The notes below the pieces were generated by a model, which was given only the letters and a program-made list of their open reading frames with translations, was not told where the DNA came from and ran no database searches. Positions 28,446-36,633 of a stretch of 64,000 nt of DNA are shown here, in pieces. How positions within the stretch are numbered: position 1 is the stretch's first letter; each line of letters begins with the position of its first letter. Both the position numbers and the translations under genes were made by a program. This DNA is from Muribaculaceae bacterium (lineage in GTDB: Bacteria > Bacteroidota > Bacteroidia > Bacteroidales > Muribaculaceae), in contig JAGAJP010000060.1 in assembly GCA_017626045.1 (NCBI GenBank), positions 1-64,000 on the forward strand, in the 5' to 3' direction.

Positions 28446-30092
28446 ATGAAGCTGATTGAAACTCTCAAGCGAATGCCTCTAATTCTTGGCGTGGCTGTAA
28501 TGGCAACGTCCAACTGCCTTGATGCCTCTGCCGGCAAACATGAGCCTAAGTGGATACAGGGAAGTTTTGACAATCCCGTGATATGGGCTGATGTCCCTGA
28601 TCCGGATGTGATTCGTGTGGGAGATGATTTCTACATGGTCAGCACCACGATGCACCTTATGCCCGGATGTCCGGTGATGCATTCAAGAGACCTTGTCAAC
28701 TGGGAGACGATTGGCTACGTTTTCGACCGTCTGGAGGACAATCCCCGGTATAGTCTCGAGGATGGCACTGTCTACGGCAAGGGGCAGTGGGCTACTTCAA
28801 TCAGATATAGAGACGGAAAGTTCTATCTCCTCTTTTCCCCAAACGACCAGCCATACAAGTCATATATATATTCGGCGGAAAATCCGGCGGGTCCTTGGAA
28901 ACTCATCACCAGAGACCGTCATTTTCATGACGCGTCGCTTCTTCTTGACGACGATGGAAAGGCTTATGTGTTTTATGGCAGCGGCAACATCAATCTGTGT
29001 CAGCTCAACGATGACCTTTCCGGTGTGAAGGAAGGAGGCATCGACAAGGTGGTGATAGTGCAAGACGAGGAGTGTGCCGGACTCCATGAGGGGAGCCGCG
29101 TAATCAAGCACAACGGAAAATATTATGCTTTCGTGATATCGTGGCCTTCCGGAAGACCGAGACGCCAACTCTGTTATCGCGCCGACAATATTGAGGGACC
29201 GTATGAGAAATGTGTAGTCCTTCAGTCTGAATTCGGTGGCTTCCCCTATGTAGGCCAGGGATGCCTTGTGGATGACGCCGACGGCAACTGGTGGGGAATG
29301 ATCTTCCAGGACCGAGGCGGAGTGGGACGCGTGCTGACCCTTAATCCGTGTACATGGCGTGACGGCTGGCCGATGCTGGGCGATTCCGAGGGGAAGGTAC
29401 CCGCAACTGTAGCAAAACGCCTTGAAAAGGGAAAGTCGCTTAAGGTGGTGGAGTCAGATGATTTCAACTCCGGAAAAATGTCTATTCTCTGGGAATGGAA
29501 TCATAATCCCGACAACGCGAACTGGTCTCTCTCGGATCGGAAAGGTTGGCTGTCGTTGACTGCCGGAAAGGTGGTGAATAATCTCTTTGTGGCTCCCAAT
29601 ACCATTTCGCAGCGTATGACGGGTCCCGGATGTGAGGGAACCGTGAAAATGGATGTCAGCGACATGAAGAATGGTGACCGCGCCGGATTTGCCGCCTTCA
29701 ATGGCGACACGGGGTCTGTAGGAGTGGAGATGGACAATGGCTCAAAATATATAGTCATGCGCAACCAGTCGGTAAGCATCGGAGGCGAGAACCATGGAGT
29801 GACCGGTGTTGAAGACACTGAGATTGAAAGAGTGCCATTAGACAAGAATATCGTCTATTTCAAGATTAAGGGAGATTTCAGACCCGGCAGTGATATGGCT
29901 GAATTCTTCTATAGCCTTGACGGCAAACACTGGATCGCGATAGGAAAGCCGTTCAAGATGCGGTTTGACTACAGACGCTTTTTTATGGGAACCCGCTACG
30001 CCATCTACAACTATGCCACACTTGCCAAAGGCGGTAAGGTATACGTAGACTGGTTCCGCCATGAAATTGCAGCAGACGATGAAAAGAAATAA
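28446..30092 (+). CDS. GH43 glycosidase with C-terminal beta-sandwich
   Basis: A 548-residue GH43 enzyme with an N-terminal export signal (a cysteine at 24 in ATSNC could be a lipobox). The base aspartate is in VPDPDVIRVG (about residue 54), the tuning aspartate in FHDASLLLDDDG, and the acid glutamate in LHEGSRVIKHNG (about 218). The HDA and HEG variants are those of the GH43_12-like group, many of which are alpha-L-arabinofuranosidases. The C-terminal 200 residues are a lectin-like sandwich. It has its own promoter-like element and ends the rightward series. Confidence 0.87.
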   Translation: MKLIETLKRMPLILGVAVMATSNCLDASAGKHEPKWIQGSFDNPVIWADVPDPDVIRVGDDFYMVSTTMHLMPGCPVMHSRDLVNWETIGYVFDRLEDNPRYSLEDGTVYGKGQWATSIRYRDGKFYLLFSPNDQPYKSYIYSAENPAGPWKLITRDRHFHDASLLLDDDGKAYVFYGSGNINLCQLNDDLSGVKEGGIDKVVIVQDEECAGLHEGSRVIKHNGKYYAFVISWPSGRPRRQLCYRADNIEGPYEKCVVLQSEFGGFPYVGQGCLVDDADGNWWGMIFQDRGGVGRVLTLNPCTWRDGWPMLGDSEGKVPATVAKRLEKGKSLKVVESDDFNSGKMSILWEWNHNPDNANWSLSDRKGWLSLTAGKVVNNLFVAPNTISQRMTGPGCEGTVKMDVSDMKNGDRAGFAAFNGDTGSVGVEMDNGSKYIVMRNQSVSIGGENHGVTGVEDTEIERVPLDKNIVYFKIKGDFRPGSDMAEFFYSLDGKHWIAIGKPFKMRFDYRRFFMGTRYAIYNYATLAKGGKVYVDWFRHEIAADDEKK

Positions 30093-30110
30093 AGAAATAT
30101 ACGAAAAGGG

Positions 30111-30168
30111 TATAATGAATTAGGATAAAAAGATATAATGAATTAGGATAGAAAGATATAATTAGCTT
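30111..30168 (+). repeat. 23-bp tandem repeat, two and a half units
   Basis: Units at 30111-30133 and 30134-30156 (TATAATGAATTAGGATA core) differ by one base, and a partial third unit follows. It is AT-rich, non-coding and lies between the last GH43 stop and the terminator. Confidence 0.8.
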
Positions 30169-30208
30169 AGAAGATTGTATTAATTAAGTTTCGTTTTTGT
30201 TGGCCCAC

Positions 30209-30245
30209 AGGAAATTACATTGTGATAATGTGATTTCCTTTTTTT
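30209..30245 (+). terminator. Intrinsic terminator of the rightward locus
   Basis: A 13-bp stem with one G-U pair (30209-30221 with 30227-30239), a 5-base loop and a run of seven T (30239-30245). Confidence 0.9.
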
Positions 30246-30304
30246 CTTAAGTATCCATGTCACTATCCCCTGCAAACAGCCATAGAACGCGGTAAGTGCA
30301 TCCT

Positions 30305-30359
30305 CACCGAGGGCAAGGAATTCACCGGGGGCGAGGAATTCGAATTCCTCGCCCCCGGT
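30305..30359. repeat. 36-bp perfect palindrome with adjoining degenerate half-copy
   Basis: 30324-30359 is a perfect palindrome: an 18-base arm (ACCGGGGGCGAGGAATTC) followed directly by its reverse complement. A degenerate copy of the arm lies at 30305-30323. The same arm occurs at 36193-36290, so this is a dispersed REP-like element rather than a chance structure. Confidence 0.85.
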
Positions 30360-30360
30360 A

Positions 30361-30399
30361 AGTTAGTGACATTGCACGAGCGGTGCAATGTCACTAACT
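30361..30399 (-). terminator. Perfect 17-bp hairpin after the GH127 gene, part of a dispersed repeat
   Basis: Arms 30361-30377 and 30383-30399 (AGTTAGTGACATTGCAC) pair perfectly around a 5-base loop, 11 bp past the GH127 stop. It could terminate the leftward transcript. Part of the arm (CAATGTCACTAAC) recurs at 36155-36167. Confidence 0.65.
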
Positions 30400-30410
30400 A
30401 CGGTCGTCTT

Positions 30411-32801
30411 TCAGTTTTTCTTGAGTCTTACTCCATAAATCTGTCCGACCTGGCGATTCTTATGTGCCACAAATTTCACTCGTACCTCATTCTTGCCTTC
30501 AAGCAAGGAGTGGGGTATAGGGTAGTCTACTGTCTTGAACTGCGTGGTGCGCCAGCGGTGGGAGTTGTTGACACTTGTCAGTAGCTCGTCGTCGATGAAT
30601 ATGTCAAATTCCGATGTGCGCCAGTCGTCCTGACCCCAGAAGGTGAGCTGAAGGGTCAGTTCCGGTTCCCCCTTTGTCTGCATGAGATATGAGAAGTAAC
30701 CTCCGTTGGCAGCATCGCGGTAGAACACGCCTTCCGTGCTCCCTTTATCCGAGTTATCGGTCTCCATCCTGTGGTCGGTCTCGGGCTGCTGCTCTCCGGG
30801 CATCACCTTGTCGACAGTGGCGGCTTCCAGTGCCTGGCGAGCTTTCTCTTCATCGGCAAGACGTTTTGTGTATTCCTTATACTCTTCTTCGCCAAGGGCG
30901 AGCCAATACATCATGTAGCGGGAGTCGTGAATTTCGAAAAACGGCTGGAGTTCACCTCCGGGAATGGCGTTTTCCATTCTTGTGGCGAGTGTGAAGTGGA
31001 GTGGCTTTCCGGCTATCGGACGGAGGTCGCCGCAAATGTCTTCGATTTTCTTTGGCAATAGAACCGGAGCCTTGTCGAGCGGGAGTTTCTGTCCGCCGGC
31101 ATATTGTCCGAATCGGCTGTCGTCGGCGATGAGGGAACGTAGGTCTTCAGTGCCGGTTTTCATTCCAAGCACGATAGGCCCATACATAATCGCCACGTAT
31201 TGCGGCACGTTGGGCATCCGTTCTATTCTTGCATGCATGGGCATGGAGATGGCGATGCGGTCCCCTTTTTTCCATTTGCGTTCTATACAAACGAATCCGT
31301 CCTCTTCATACTGCTTCGAGTCAAATCCTATGCCCTTGACCTCAAAGTTGTCGCACCATTCCGGTTTCCTTATCTTTAAGGTAAATTTTCCTTTGCCTTT
31401 GACTACGGATATCTCAGATGTCTCTCCGTATGGGAATGCCGTTTCCTGACGCAGTGTGATTCCGCGATCACGCCAGTTGAGTTCTGAAGCGGCGAACAGG
31501 TTGACATACAGAGCGTCGTCCGACGGGTTTTCCCCTTTCTTCCAAGTCCAGATAAACTGGCCGTATTTCCCGTGGTTTTCCATACCGGTACCCACACAGC
31601 ACCACATAGCCATGTTGGGGGCGGAGTAGTTGCGGTAGTGGCGGGGACGTGCCGATGTGAAGTAGACATATCCTCCGTGTTCCGGATGCTGGGTGGAGAG
31701 GATGTGGTTAAACATCGCGCGCTCATAGAAGTCGCCATACTCAGCATTGGGTTTCTCCCGGTTTAGGAATTCCGTTAGTTTCAGCATGTTGTATGTATTG
31801 CACGATTCCGGTCCGTCAATATCGTTGACATAGTCGATGCAAGTCTCCTTGGTGGGGAAATGCTCGCGTCGGCTGTTGCCTCCGATTGCGAGAGAACGTT
31901 CTTTTGTGACAGTGTTCCAGAAAAAAAGGCTTGCGTCATGCCAGCGGGCATCGTTGTCGAGTTCGGCTATTCGCTGGAATCCGATCACCTTGGGTATCTG
32001 AGTGTTGGCGTGCATGTTGTCAAGGCAGTCCCGATGGTTTTCCATGGGAGTGAGGAGTTGTCGGTGGGCGAAGCGGCGCGCGCAGTCGAGATAGCGGCGG
32101 TCTTTGGTCATGGCGTAAGCGTCGGCTATCACTTCGTCCATGCCTCCGTGTTCATTGCCGAGCATAGTCTCCATCTGCTCGTCGCTGAGTCCGGATGTGA
32201 TGTCCACAGCCCAGTCGCAGAACTTCAGGAACAGCTGCTTGGCATCTTCATTGCCGCAATAGAGCCATGCGTCGCGCAGTCCGGCATACATCTTATGAAG
32301 ATTATAGAATGGAGCCCATGATTTGAAATACTGATCGAAGTTGCCTTCGCGGAAAGTTGACCATAACTTTTGGCTGTCTGGAAAACCGCCTACGTAGTTC
32401 TTTGACCATGCTTCTCCTCGCTTGTCATTCGCTTCGGCGCACTGTTTCAGTTGTCCGATCATATATTCCATTCGTTCGCGACATTCATCACTTCCGGTGG
32501 CTGCGTTGATGGCGAGTGCCGAAAGATAATGGCCGCCGACATGGCCGTCGAGGCCGTCCCAGTTGGGGTAGGTGGGTTTCAGCGGTGTCAGACCTGCTTC
32601 TTTGCGGTATGGAGCGAGCATGCGGTCGCAGTCATATTTCAGAAGGTTTTCTACATTGAGGTCTCTCGCGCGCTTCAGCGGACCGTCGAGAAGTGTGACG
32701 TCTCCCAACGGAAATTCGTCGGAATAGAGTTTTTCCTGCGCCGTGGCGGTAAATGCCAAAACGACGCATGACAATTCAGTAAAGATCAGTTTAAGGTTCA
32801 T
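30411..32801 (-). CDS. GH127/GH146-type beta-L-arabinofuranosidase-like protein (DUF1680)
   Basis: A 796-residue secreted enzyme with signal peptide (ending TATAQ). It has an all-helical barrel with the conserved blocks FPLGDVTLLDGPL, GHYLSALA, GPESCNTYNMLKL and MWCCVGTGMENH. In characterised relatives the glutamate and cysteine of the ESC block and the two cysteines of WCCVGTG bind zinc, one cysteine acting as nucleophile. All are present. C-terminal beta domains follow, and the last 110 residues form an extra sandwich. The N-terminal blocks look more like GH146 than classic GH127, but the split was not tested. It would release beta-L-arabinofuranose, suggesting side chains beyond plain arabinoxylan. 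It converges on the rightward locus. Confidence 0.87.
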   Translation of the reverse strand: MNLKLIFTELSCVVLAFTATAQEKLYSDEFPLGDVTLLDGPLKRARDLNVENLLKYDCDRMLAPYRKEAGLTPLKPTYPNWDGLDGHVGGHYLSALAINAATGSDECRERMEYMIGQLKQCAEANDKRGEAWSKNYVGGFPDSQKLWSTFREGNFDQYFKSWAPFYNLHKMYAGLRDAWLYCGNEDAKQLFLKFCDWAVDITSGLSDEQMETMLGNEHGGMDEVIADAYAMTKDRRYLDCARRFAHRQLLTPMENHRDCLDNMHANTQIPKVIGFQRIAELDNDARWHDASLFFWNTVTKERSLAIGGNSRREHFPTKETCIDYVNDIDGPESCNTYNMLKLTEFLNREKPNAEYGDFYERAMFNHILSTQHPEHGGYVYFTSARPRHYRNYSAPNMAMWCCVGTGMENHGKYGQFIWTWKKGENPSDDALYVNLFAASELNWRDRGITLRQETAFPYGETSEISVVKGKGKFTLKIRKPEWCDNFEVKGIGFDSKQYEEDGFVCIERKWKKGDRIAISMPMHARIERMPNVPQYVAIMYGPIVLGMKTGTEDLRSLIADDSRFGQYAGGQKLPLDKAPVLLPKKIEDICGDLRPIAGKPLHFTLATRMENAIPGGELQPFFEIHDSRYMMYWLALGEEEYKEYTKRLADEEKARQALEAATVDKVMPGEQQPETDHRMETDNSDKGSTEGVFYRDAANGGYFSYLMQTKGEPELTLQLTFWGQDDWRTSEFDIFIDDELLTSVNNSHRWRTTQFKTVDYPIPHSLLEGKNEVRVKFVAHKNRQVGQIYGVRLKKN

Positions 32802-32885
32802 TCGTAAAAGCGTTCTATATAAATTATTATGCCTTGTTTAATTATTAAGTCCTGTCTAAAGATACAGCCTATTACCTTCATTCTA

Positions 32886-32893
32886 CAAAGTTA
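32886..32893 (-). promoter_or_regulatory. Candidate -7 element for the GH127 gene
   Basis: TAACTTTG on the minus strand, 85 bp before the start, with no TTTG at the -33 position. The whole gap 32802-33258 is AT-rich and otherwise holds only the inverted repeat at 33001-33082 and the divergent promoter. Confidence 0.4.
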
Positions 32894-33000
32894 ATACATT
32901 TCTGCTACATCTCATAACTCCCCGCCAACTTTATTGAAGTTGTTTAAACTATTTTTTTCATTAACATGCATTATTTTTCTGTGGAAAAATCGATGTCATG

Positions 33001-33082
33001 GTAGTGACGCCCGGCTCGAGCGTCCTGAAATAAATAGCGATAAATTTCTGATAATGAGAATGCGCGAACCGTGCGTCACTAC
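33001..33082. repeat. Short element bounded by a 10-bp inverted repeat
   Basis: GTAGTGACGC (33001-33010) and its reverse complement (33073-33082) flank about 62 bp containing CGGCTCGAGCG. Similar TAGTGAC/GTCACTA ends occur at 30361-30399, and CGGCTCGAGC recurs at 36147-36156. It looks like a member of a small dispersed palindromic repeat family. Confidence 0.5.
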
Positions 33083-33160
33083 AAGGTTATGTATAATGCT
33101 TCTGTGGAGCACTGATGCAGAATATTCCCCTTTCGTTCAAATATTTTATAGTATACTGAG

Positions 33161-33188
33161 TTGTATTGAGGATTTTTTTGTAATTTTG
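33161..33188 (+). promoter_or_regulatory. Promoter of the decarboxylase-like gene
   Basis: TTG at 33161-33163, 17 bp, then TAATTTTG at 33181-33188, about 70 bp before the start. The -33 is imperfect. Confidence 0.45.
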
Positions 33189-33258
33189 TCTTTTCAATTT
33201 AAGAGTCCATCTTATGTTCTTATGTGGATGGTAGTGCGAAATTAAATTCTCGTTTTTT

Positions 33259-34479
33259 ATGAAAAAGATAATTCTTTCTATTGTAGTTATATTGAGTTGG
33301 TCATGGTCTATTGCGCAGACTAAAGTGTCTTCCGGTTTTCAGGAACTGGATGAATGGACTGAGCAATGCCTTGCCGACAGACCCTTTGCATTAGGCTATC
33401 CGGGGAATTATGACGGAAAACTGGATGGATTCTATAAATGGTACACAGCCAATAATTTGGAAAACGTATTGATAAACAACGCAGGGAATCCTTTTGACAA
33501 GAGTGGCGCTCTTTCATCCGCACATTTTGAACGCGAAGTAATAGAGTTCTTTGCTCCTCTCTATGGTTTCGACGTGAATGATCTCTGGGGAATGGTTACC
33601 ATGAGCGGAACAGACGGCAACAACCACGGCATATATTTCGGTGTTAACTATCTTAAGAACAAGACAGGACAAATGCCTGTGGTATATGTTTCCGACGAGG
33701 CCCATTACAGCAACTATCGCCTTTGTGACGTGCAGAACCTCGATGTAAGGCTCGTGAAGAGTAACGATATGGGACAAATGATACCAGAAGAACTTGAAAA
33801 ATCGCTTGACCTCACACGTCCCGCTCTGATTATCTATGCGATGGGTTCCACTTTCAAGGGCGCTATCGATGATCAGAAGGCGCTTCAGGAAGTTTTCGAC
33901 CGGCATCCGGAAATAATGGTATACCGTCATGTCGATGCTGCCCTATTCGGCGGTTATCTGCCTTTTACAGAGTATCGCGACTTGGTTAACCGCAATCAGA
34001 TGAATTTTGAATCAATATCGGTCAGCGGCCATAAGTTTTTCGGCATAGACAGTCCTTGCGGCCTCTTTATTACCACCAAAAACATCTATGATAATCAGAA
34101 TTCGTTTGACGTGCCATACCTCAACGCCAATATGCGCATGATAAGCTGCTCGCGATCCGGCACCGATCCGTTGAAATTCTGGTGGCTGATGAAAACCGTA
34201 GGCATCGAAGGATGGACGGCGCAGGCTCAGAAAATAATGGATAACACAAAGTATCTAATGTCGGAACTTCAACGCATAGATTGGCCTTGCTGGAACAATG
34301 CATATAGCAACACTGTGTTTTTCCATCGCCCTGACGATAGTCTTGTATCAAAATTCAACCTCGCCAACAGTAATGACAGCCGTTTTGGCGGCAATCTCTC
34401 TCATGTAGTCGTAATGCAGCACGTCACACGCGAGATGATAGACCGCTTCATCGCAGACCTCCAATCTTCAAGGAAATGA
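33259..34479 (+). CDS. Exported PLP-dependent histidine-decarboxylase-like enzyme
   Basis: A 406-residue fold-type I PLP enzyme of the group II decarboxylase family, closest by motif to bacterial pyridoxal histidine decarboxylase (Hdc). Visible matches are LGYPGNYD, MVTMSGTDGN, the ring-stacking histidine in DEAHYS (H149), GSTFKGAIDD, the pyridine-binding aspartate in HVDAALFGG (D226) and the Schiff-base lysine in SVSGHKFFG (K259). In classical Hdc the next block is SRNGH; here it is SRSGTD. Unusually, the protein begins with a strong signal peptide (KKIILSIVVILSWSWSIAQ), implying a periplasmic location. It would convert histidine, or a related amino acid, to the amine. No antiporter is adjacent. 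The substrate is not proven. Confidence 0.8.
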   Translation: MKKIILSIVVILSWSWSIAQTKVSSGFQELDEWTEQCLADRPFALGYPGNYDGKLDGFYKWYTANNLENVLINNAGNPFDKSGALSSAHFEREVIEFFAPLYGFDVNDLWGMVTMSGTDGNNHGIYFGVNYLKNKTGQMPVVYVSDEAHYSNYRLCDVQNLDVRLVKSNDMGQMIPEELEKSLDLTRPALIIYAMGSTFKGAIDDQKALQEVFDRHPEIMVYRHVDAALFGGYLPFTEYRDLVNRNQMNFESISVSGHKFFGIDSPCGLFITTKNIYDNQNSFDVPYLNANMRMISCSRSGTDPLKFWWLMKTVGIEGWTAQAQKIMDNTKYLMSELQRIDWPCWNNAYSNTVFFHRPDDSLVSKFNLANSNDSRFGGNLSHVVVMQHVTREMIDRFIADLQSSRK

Positions 34480-34496
34480 AAGAAACAACTTCATTG

Positions 34497-34520
34497 GTAT
34501 CAGATTGGAGATAATTAGAG
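34497..34520 (+). repeat. Left copy of a 24-bp direct repeat, candidate attachment site
   Basis: The core ATTGGAGATAATTAGAG plus seven upstream bases recurs at 47529-47552 with a single mismatch. It lies just after the decarboxylase stop. The right copy is about 100 bp from the integrase start. Confidence 0.6.
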
Positions 34521-34526
34521 AATTTT

Positions 34527-36014
34527 TCAAAATATCGTCCTGTCTATGATTTGCAACTTCGCTTGCGATGGCTCTTCATAGGCGTTGCAGGCAGCGAGGT
34601 AGTTTTTCAACTCGGTGAAGTCGGAGCCGTAGAGGTTGTCGCTGAACTGATGGAGTTTGGTCATCACATTTATGTATGCCAGCGGGTCTTTGTGGCGGGT
34701 CAGTTTTCGCAATGCGAGTATGTAGTCTTCGCGGAACACTGTCGGCACGATTATACGCGACTGGTCGGCGCGGACAAACTCAGCATTCATCATCACTCTG
34801 GCGACACGTCCGTTGCCGTCATTGAACGGATGCACTTCGCTGATCATGAACATCATGAAAATTGCGCGGGCAAACGGGTCTGACAAAGCTGCATAATATT
34901 TGAAACCTTGTGAGAGCGTGCCTTTCACAAGCTGGTAGTCTACAAACTCTGTCATCCCGGCGCGATTGTTCTTATTCTTGAAAATACCGGGATTCATGTG
35001 CGGTCGTCCTTCAAGCAGTATACTGTGCCTATGGCTAAGAATAGCGAATAATTCTGTTGGTGATGTTGGTATCTTCATCATCTCGGCGCGGTTTGACAAT
35101 ACCTTGAATGTCCCCAGTATGTCATGTGAATCTTCGTCACGCCGTGGCATAGGAATACCCGAGTCTACAATCGCCTTAGCCTCGTCAATCTCAAATTCAG
35201 TTCCCTCTATATAATTAGAGAAATAACTCTCGAAGAATGAGAAAAGGCGGAATGATTCCTCATCGGTATTGCGATTATTGCGGATGACAAAATAGCGGTC
35301 TTTGATTACTTCAAACAATACTTCGAATAGTTCCACTCTTGTTTTGTCGAAAGGATTGCCGGCGGCAAGAGCTTTCGCCGAGTCTGTGGAAAGCACTTTT
35401 GCATCGTGAGTTGAGAGCAATGCCGAAATGATATTGTTGATTTTGGCAAACTCCGTCTGCATACCCAGTTCTTCGGCAACGGTTCTCAGTTCGTCGCGAT
35501 ATTCGTTAAGACGGTCCTCTCCACCGGTGAGCAGAATCTGTTCAAGTTTATTTTCTATCACACTGATAGGAAGAACGCGTGATTCATCGCCCGTCTTCCT
35601 TGATACCTGCATATTCTCAAGCATATACCGATGTTCACCCGATATGTGCATACCCATAAACGGGATATCATGCGTCGACGCTTTGGGACCTTTTGCAAAA
35701 TTGAGAATGATACCGGGTAAGTCTTTTACTCTCCTTGTTGTCGAATTTGTCAAGAAGAAATCACCTGTAGCTGTCGGTCGCATCTCTTTGGCGCTGCGGT
35801 GGCTTATAAGAGCATCGGGATAGCGGTATACAAGTATATCTATAAGGTTTCGGCGCACGATATTCTCCAAACTATCAACAAGATTGGTTGTATAAATGCG
35901 TGGCGCAACCTTTCGCAACTCACCATCCTTTTCCTTCTTACTGAGTATACGGGAAATGTTCGGATCAGAGGAGCCGAAGATAATCTCTTTTTGGGTGTCA
36001 ATTTTAACTGCCAT
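34527..36014 (-). CDS. Fic-domain protein with AbiEi-like N-terminal domain
   Basis: The protein (495 residues from ATG 36012-36014) has a complete Fic motif HPFNDGNGR (H395), the signature of enzymes that transfer AMP or another nucleotide onto target proteins. An inhibitory-helix motif of the S-x-x-x-E-G form is seen as SNYIEG (S266-G271), as in self-inhibited class II Fic proteins. The first 120 residues (LRKVAPRIYTTNL, IVRRNLIDILVYRYPDALISHRSA) resemble the winged-helix antitoxin domain of AbiEi. The frame extends 44 codons upstream, but that stretch is not Fic-like. The gene stands alone, ending next to the 24-bp repeat. A self-contained toxin/regulator role is inferred. Confidence 0.82.
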   Translation of the reverse strand: MAVKIDTQKEIIFGSSDPNISRILSKKEKDGELRKVAPRIYTTNLVDSLENIVRRNLIDILVYRYPDALISHRSAKEMRPTATGDFFLTNSTTRRVKDLPGIILNFAKGPKASTHDIPFMGMHISGEHRYMLENMQVSRKTGDESRVLPISVIENKLEQILLTGGEDRLNEYRDELRTVAEELGMQTEFAKINNIISALLSTHDAKVLSTDSAKALAAGNPFDKTRVELFEVLFEVIKDRYFVIRNNRNTDEESFRLFSFFESYFSNYIEGTEFEIDEAKAIVDSGIPMPRRDEDSHDILGTFKVLSNRAEMMKIPTSPTELFAILSHRHSILLEGRPHMNPGIFKNKNNRAGMTEFVDYQLVKGTLSQGFKYYAALSDPFARAIFMMFMISEVHPFNDGNGRVARVMMNAEFVRADQSRIIVPTVFREDYILALRKLTRHKDPLAYINVMTKLHQFSDNLYGSDFTELKNYLAACNAYEEPSQAKLQIIDRTIF

Positions 36015-36146
36015 ACAAAAAATCACGATTAAGAGAATACAAAGGTACAAATTTTTGCGATTATAACCGCAATTTTTACAAAAAACTGAGTATAGGGAGC
36101 GTCTTTTCGACTCAGTGGAAATACCGATAACCTGGTAGGGAAGCAC

Positions 36147-36290
36147 GGCTCGAGCAATGTCACTAACATAGGTATGCGGCTACAGGAGCGTCACCGGGGG
36201 CGAGGAATTCGAATTCCTCGCTACAGAAGCACCTGAACACAGATGCATCCCGCCTAATAAAGCGAGGAATTCGAATTCCTCGCCCCCGGT
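36147..36290. repeat. REP-like palindromic repeat cluster
   Basis: Two 29-base arms (36193-36221 and 36262-36290) are exact reverse complements around a 40-bp loop, and each arm holds a 22-bp palindrome built on GCGAGGAATTC. The arm is the same sequence as the palindrome at 30324-30359. CGGCTCGAGC and CAATGTCACTAAC (36147-36167) also match the repeats at 33001 and 30383. Confidence 0.8.
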
Positions 36291-36318
36291 GAAAAATCCG
36301 CAGGCTCTCAGTAATTGG

Positions 36319-36478
36319 TTGAGATACAATAGAAAAAGGCTGTCCCACGACAGCCTTTTTCATGTGATCCGCACAGGATTCAAACCTGTAACCTTTTGAT
36401 CCGTAGTCAGATGCTCTATTCAGTTGAGTTAGCGGACCCTCATTGCAAATAATCCCTATTTAAATTCATCGTGATCCG
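36319..36478. repeat. Left copy of a 160-bp direct repeat carrying tRNA-Arg
   Basis: This block matches 47633-47792 with only two mismatches and no gaps (constant offset 11,314). It includes a tRNA terminator (36333-36360), a tRNA-Arg copy and the spacer toward tRNA-Lys. Beyond 36478 a weak trace of the tRNA-Lys 3' end continues (GTTGGGATTCGAA). Confidence 0.9.
36365..36438 (-). pseudogene. Decayed tRNA-Arg(ACG) copy
   Basis: It is identical to the intact tRNA-Arg at 47679-47752 except for two changes. One replaces the first D-stem base (A-C mismatch instead of G-C); the other breaks a pair in the anticodon stem (C28 opposite A42). Both hit helices, as expected for a copy not under selection. 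The anticodon itself is unchanged, so weak function is not excluded. Confidence 0.7.
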
Positions 36479-36601
36479 GTTGGGATTCGAAATGCAATTG
36501 TAAGAGGCTGTATTCCTTTGGATTGGTCTTGCTTTATTTGGTATGTGTATCTTTTATCATCACTATTACTCCAAGAGGGAGGGTATTGGGATAGGGTTTG
36601 A

Positions 36602-36628
36602 AGGGGACGCCTCCAATCAGCGTCCCCT
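36602..36628 (-). terminator. Hairpin after the cargo operon
   Basis: A 9-bp GC-rich stem (36602-36610 with 36620-36628) begins 5 bp past the stop of the last leftward gene. The interval 36479-36601 holds nothing recognisable. Confidence 0.6.
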
Positions 36629-36633
36629 GGATT

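Noticed and set aside
30111..30168. Possible CRISPR-like repeats
   Set aside because: The units are directly adjacent with no spacers, so this is a simple tandem repeat.
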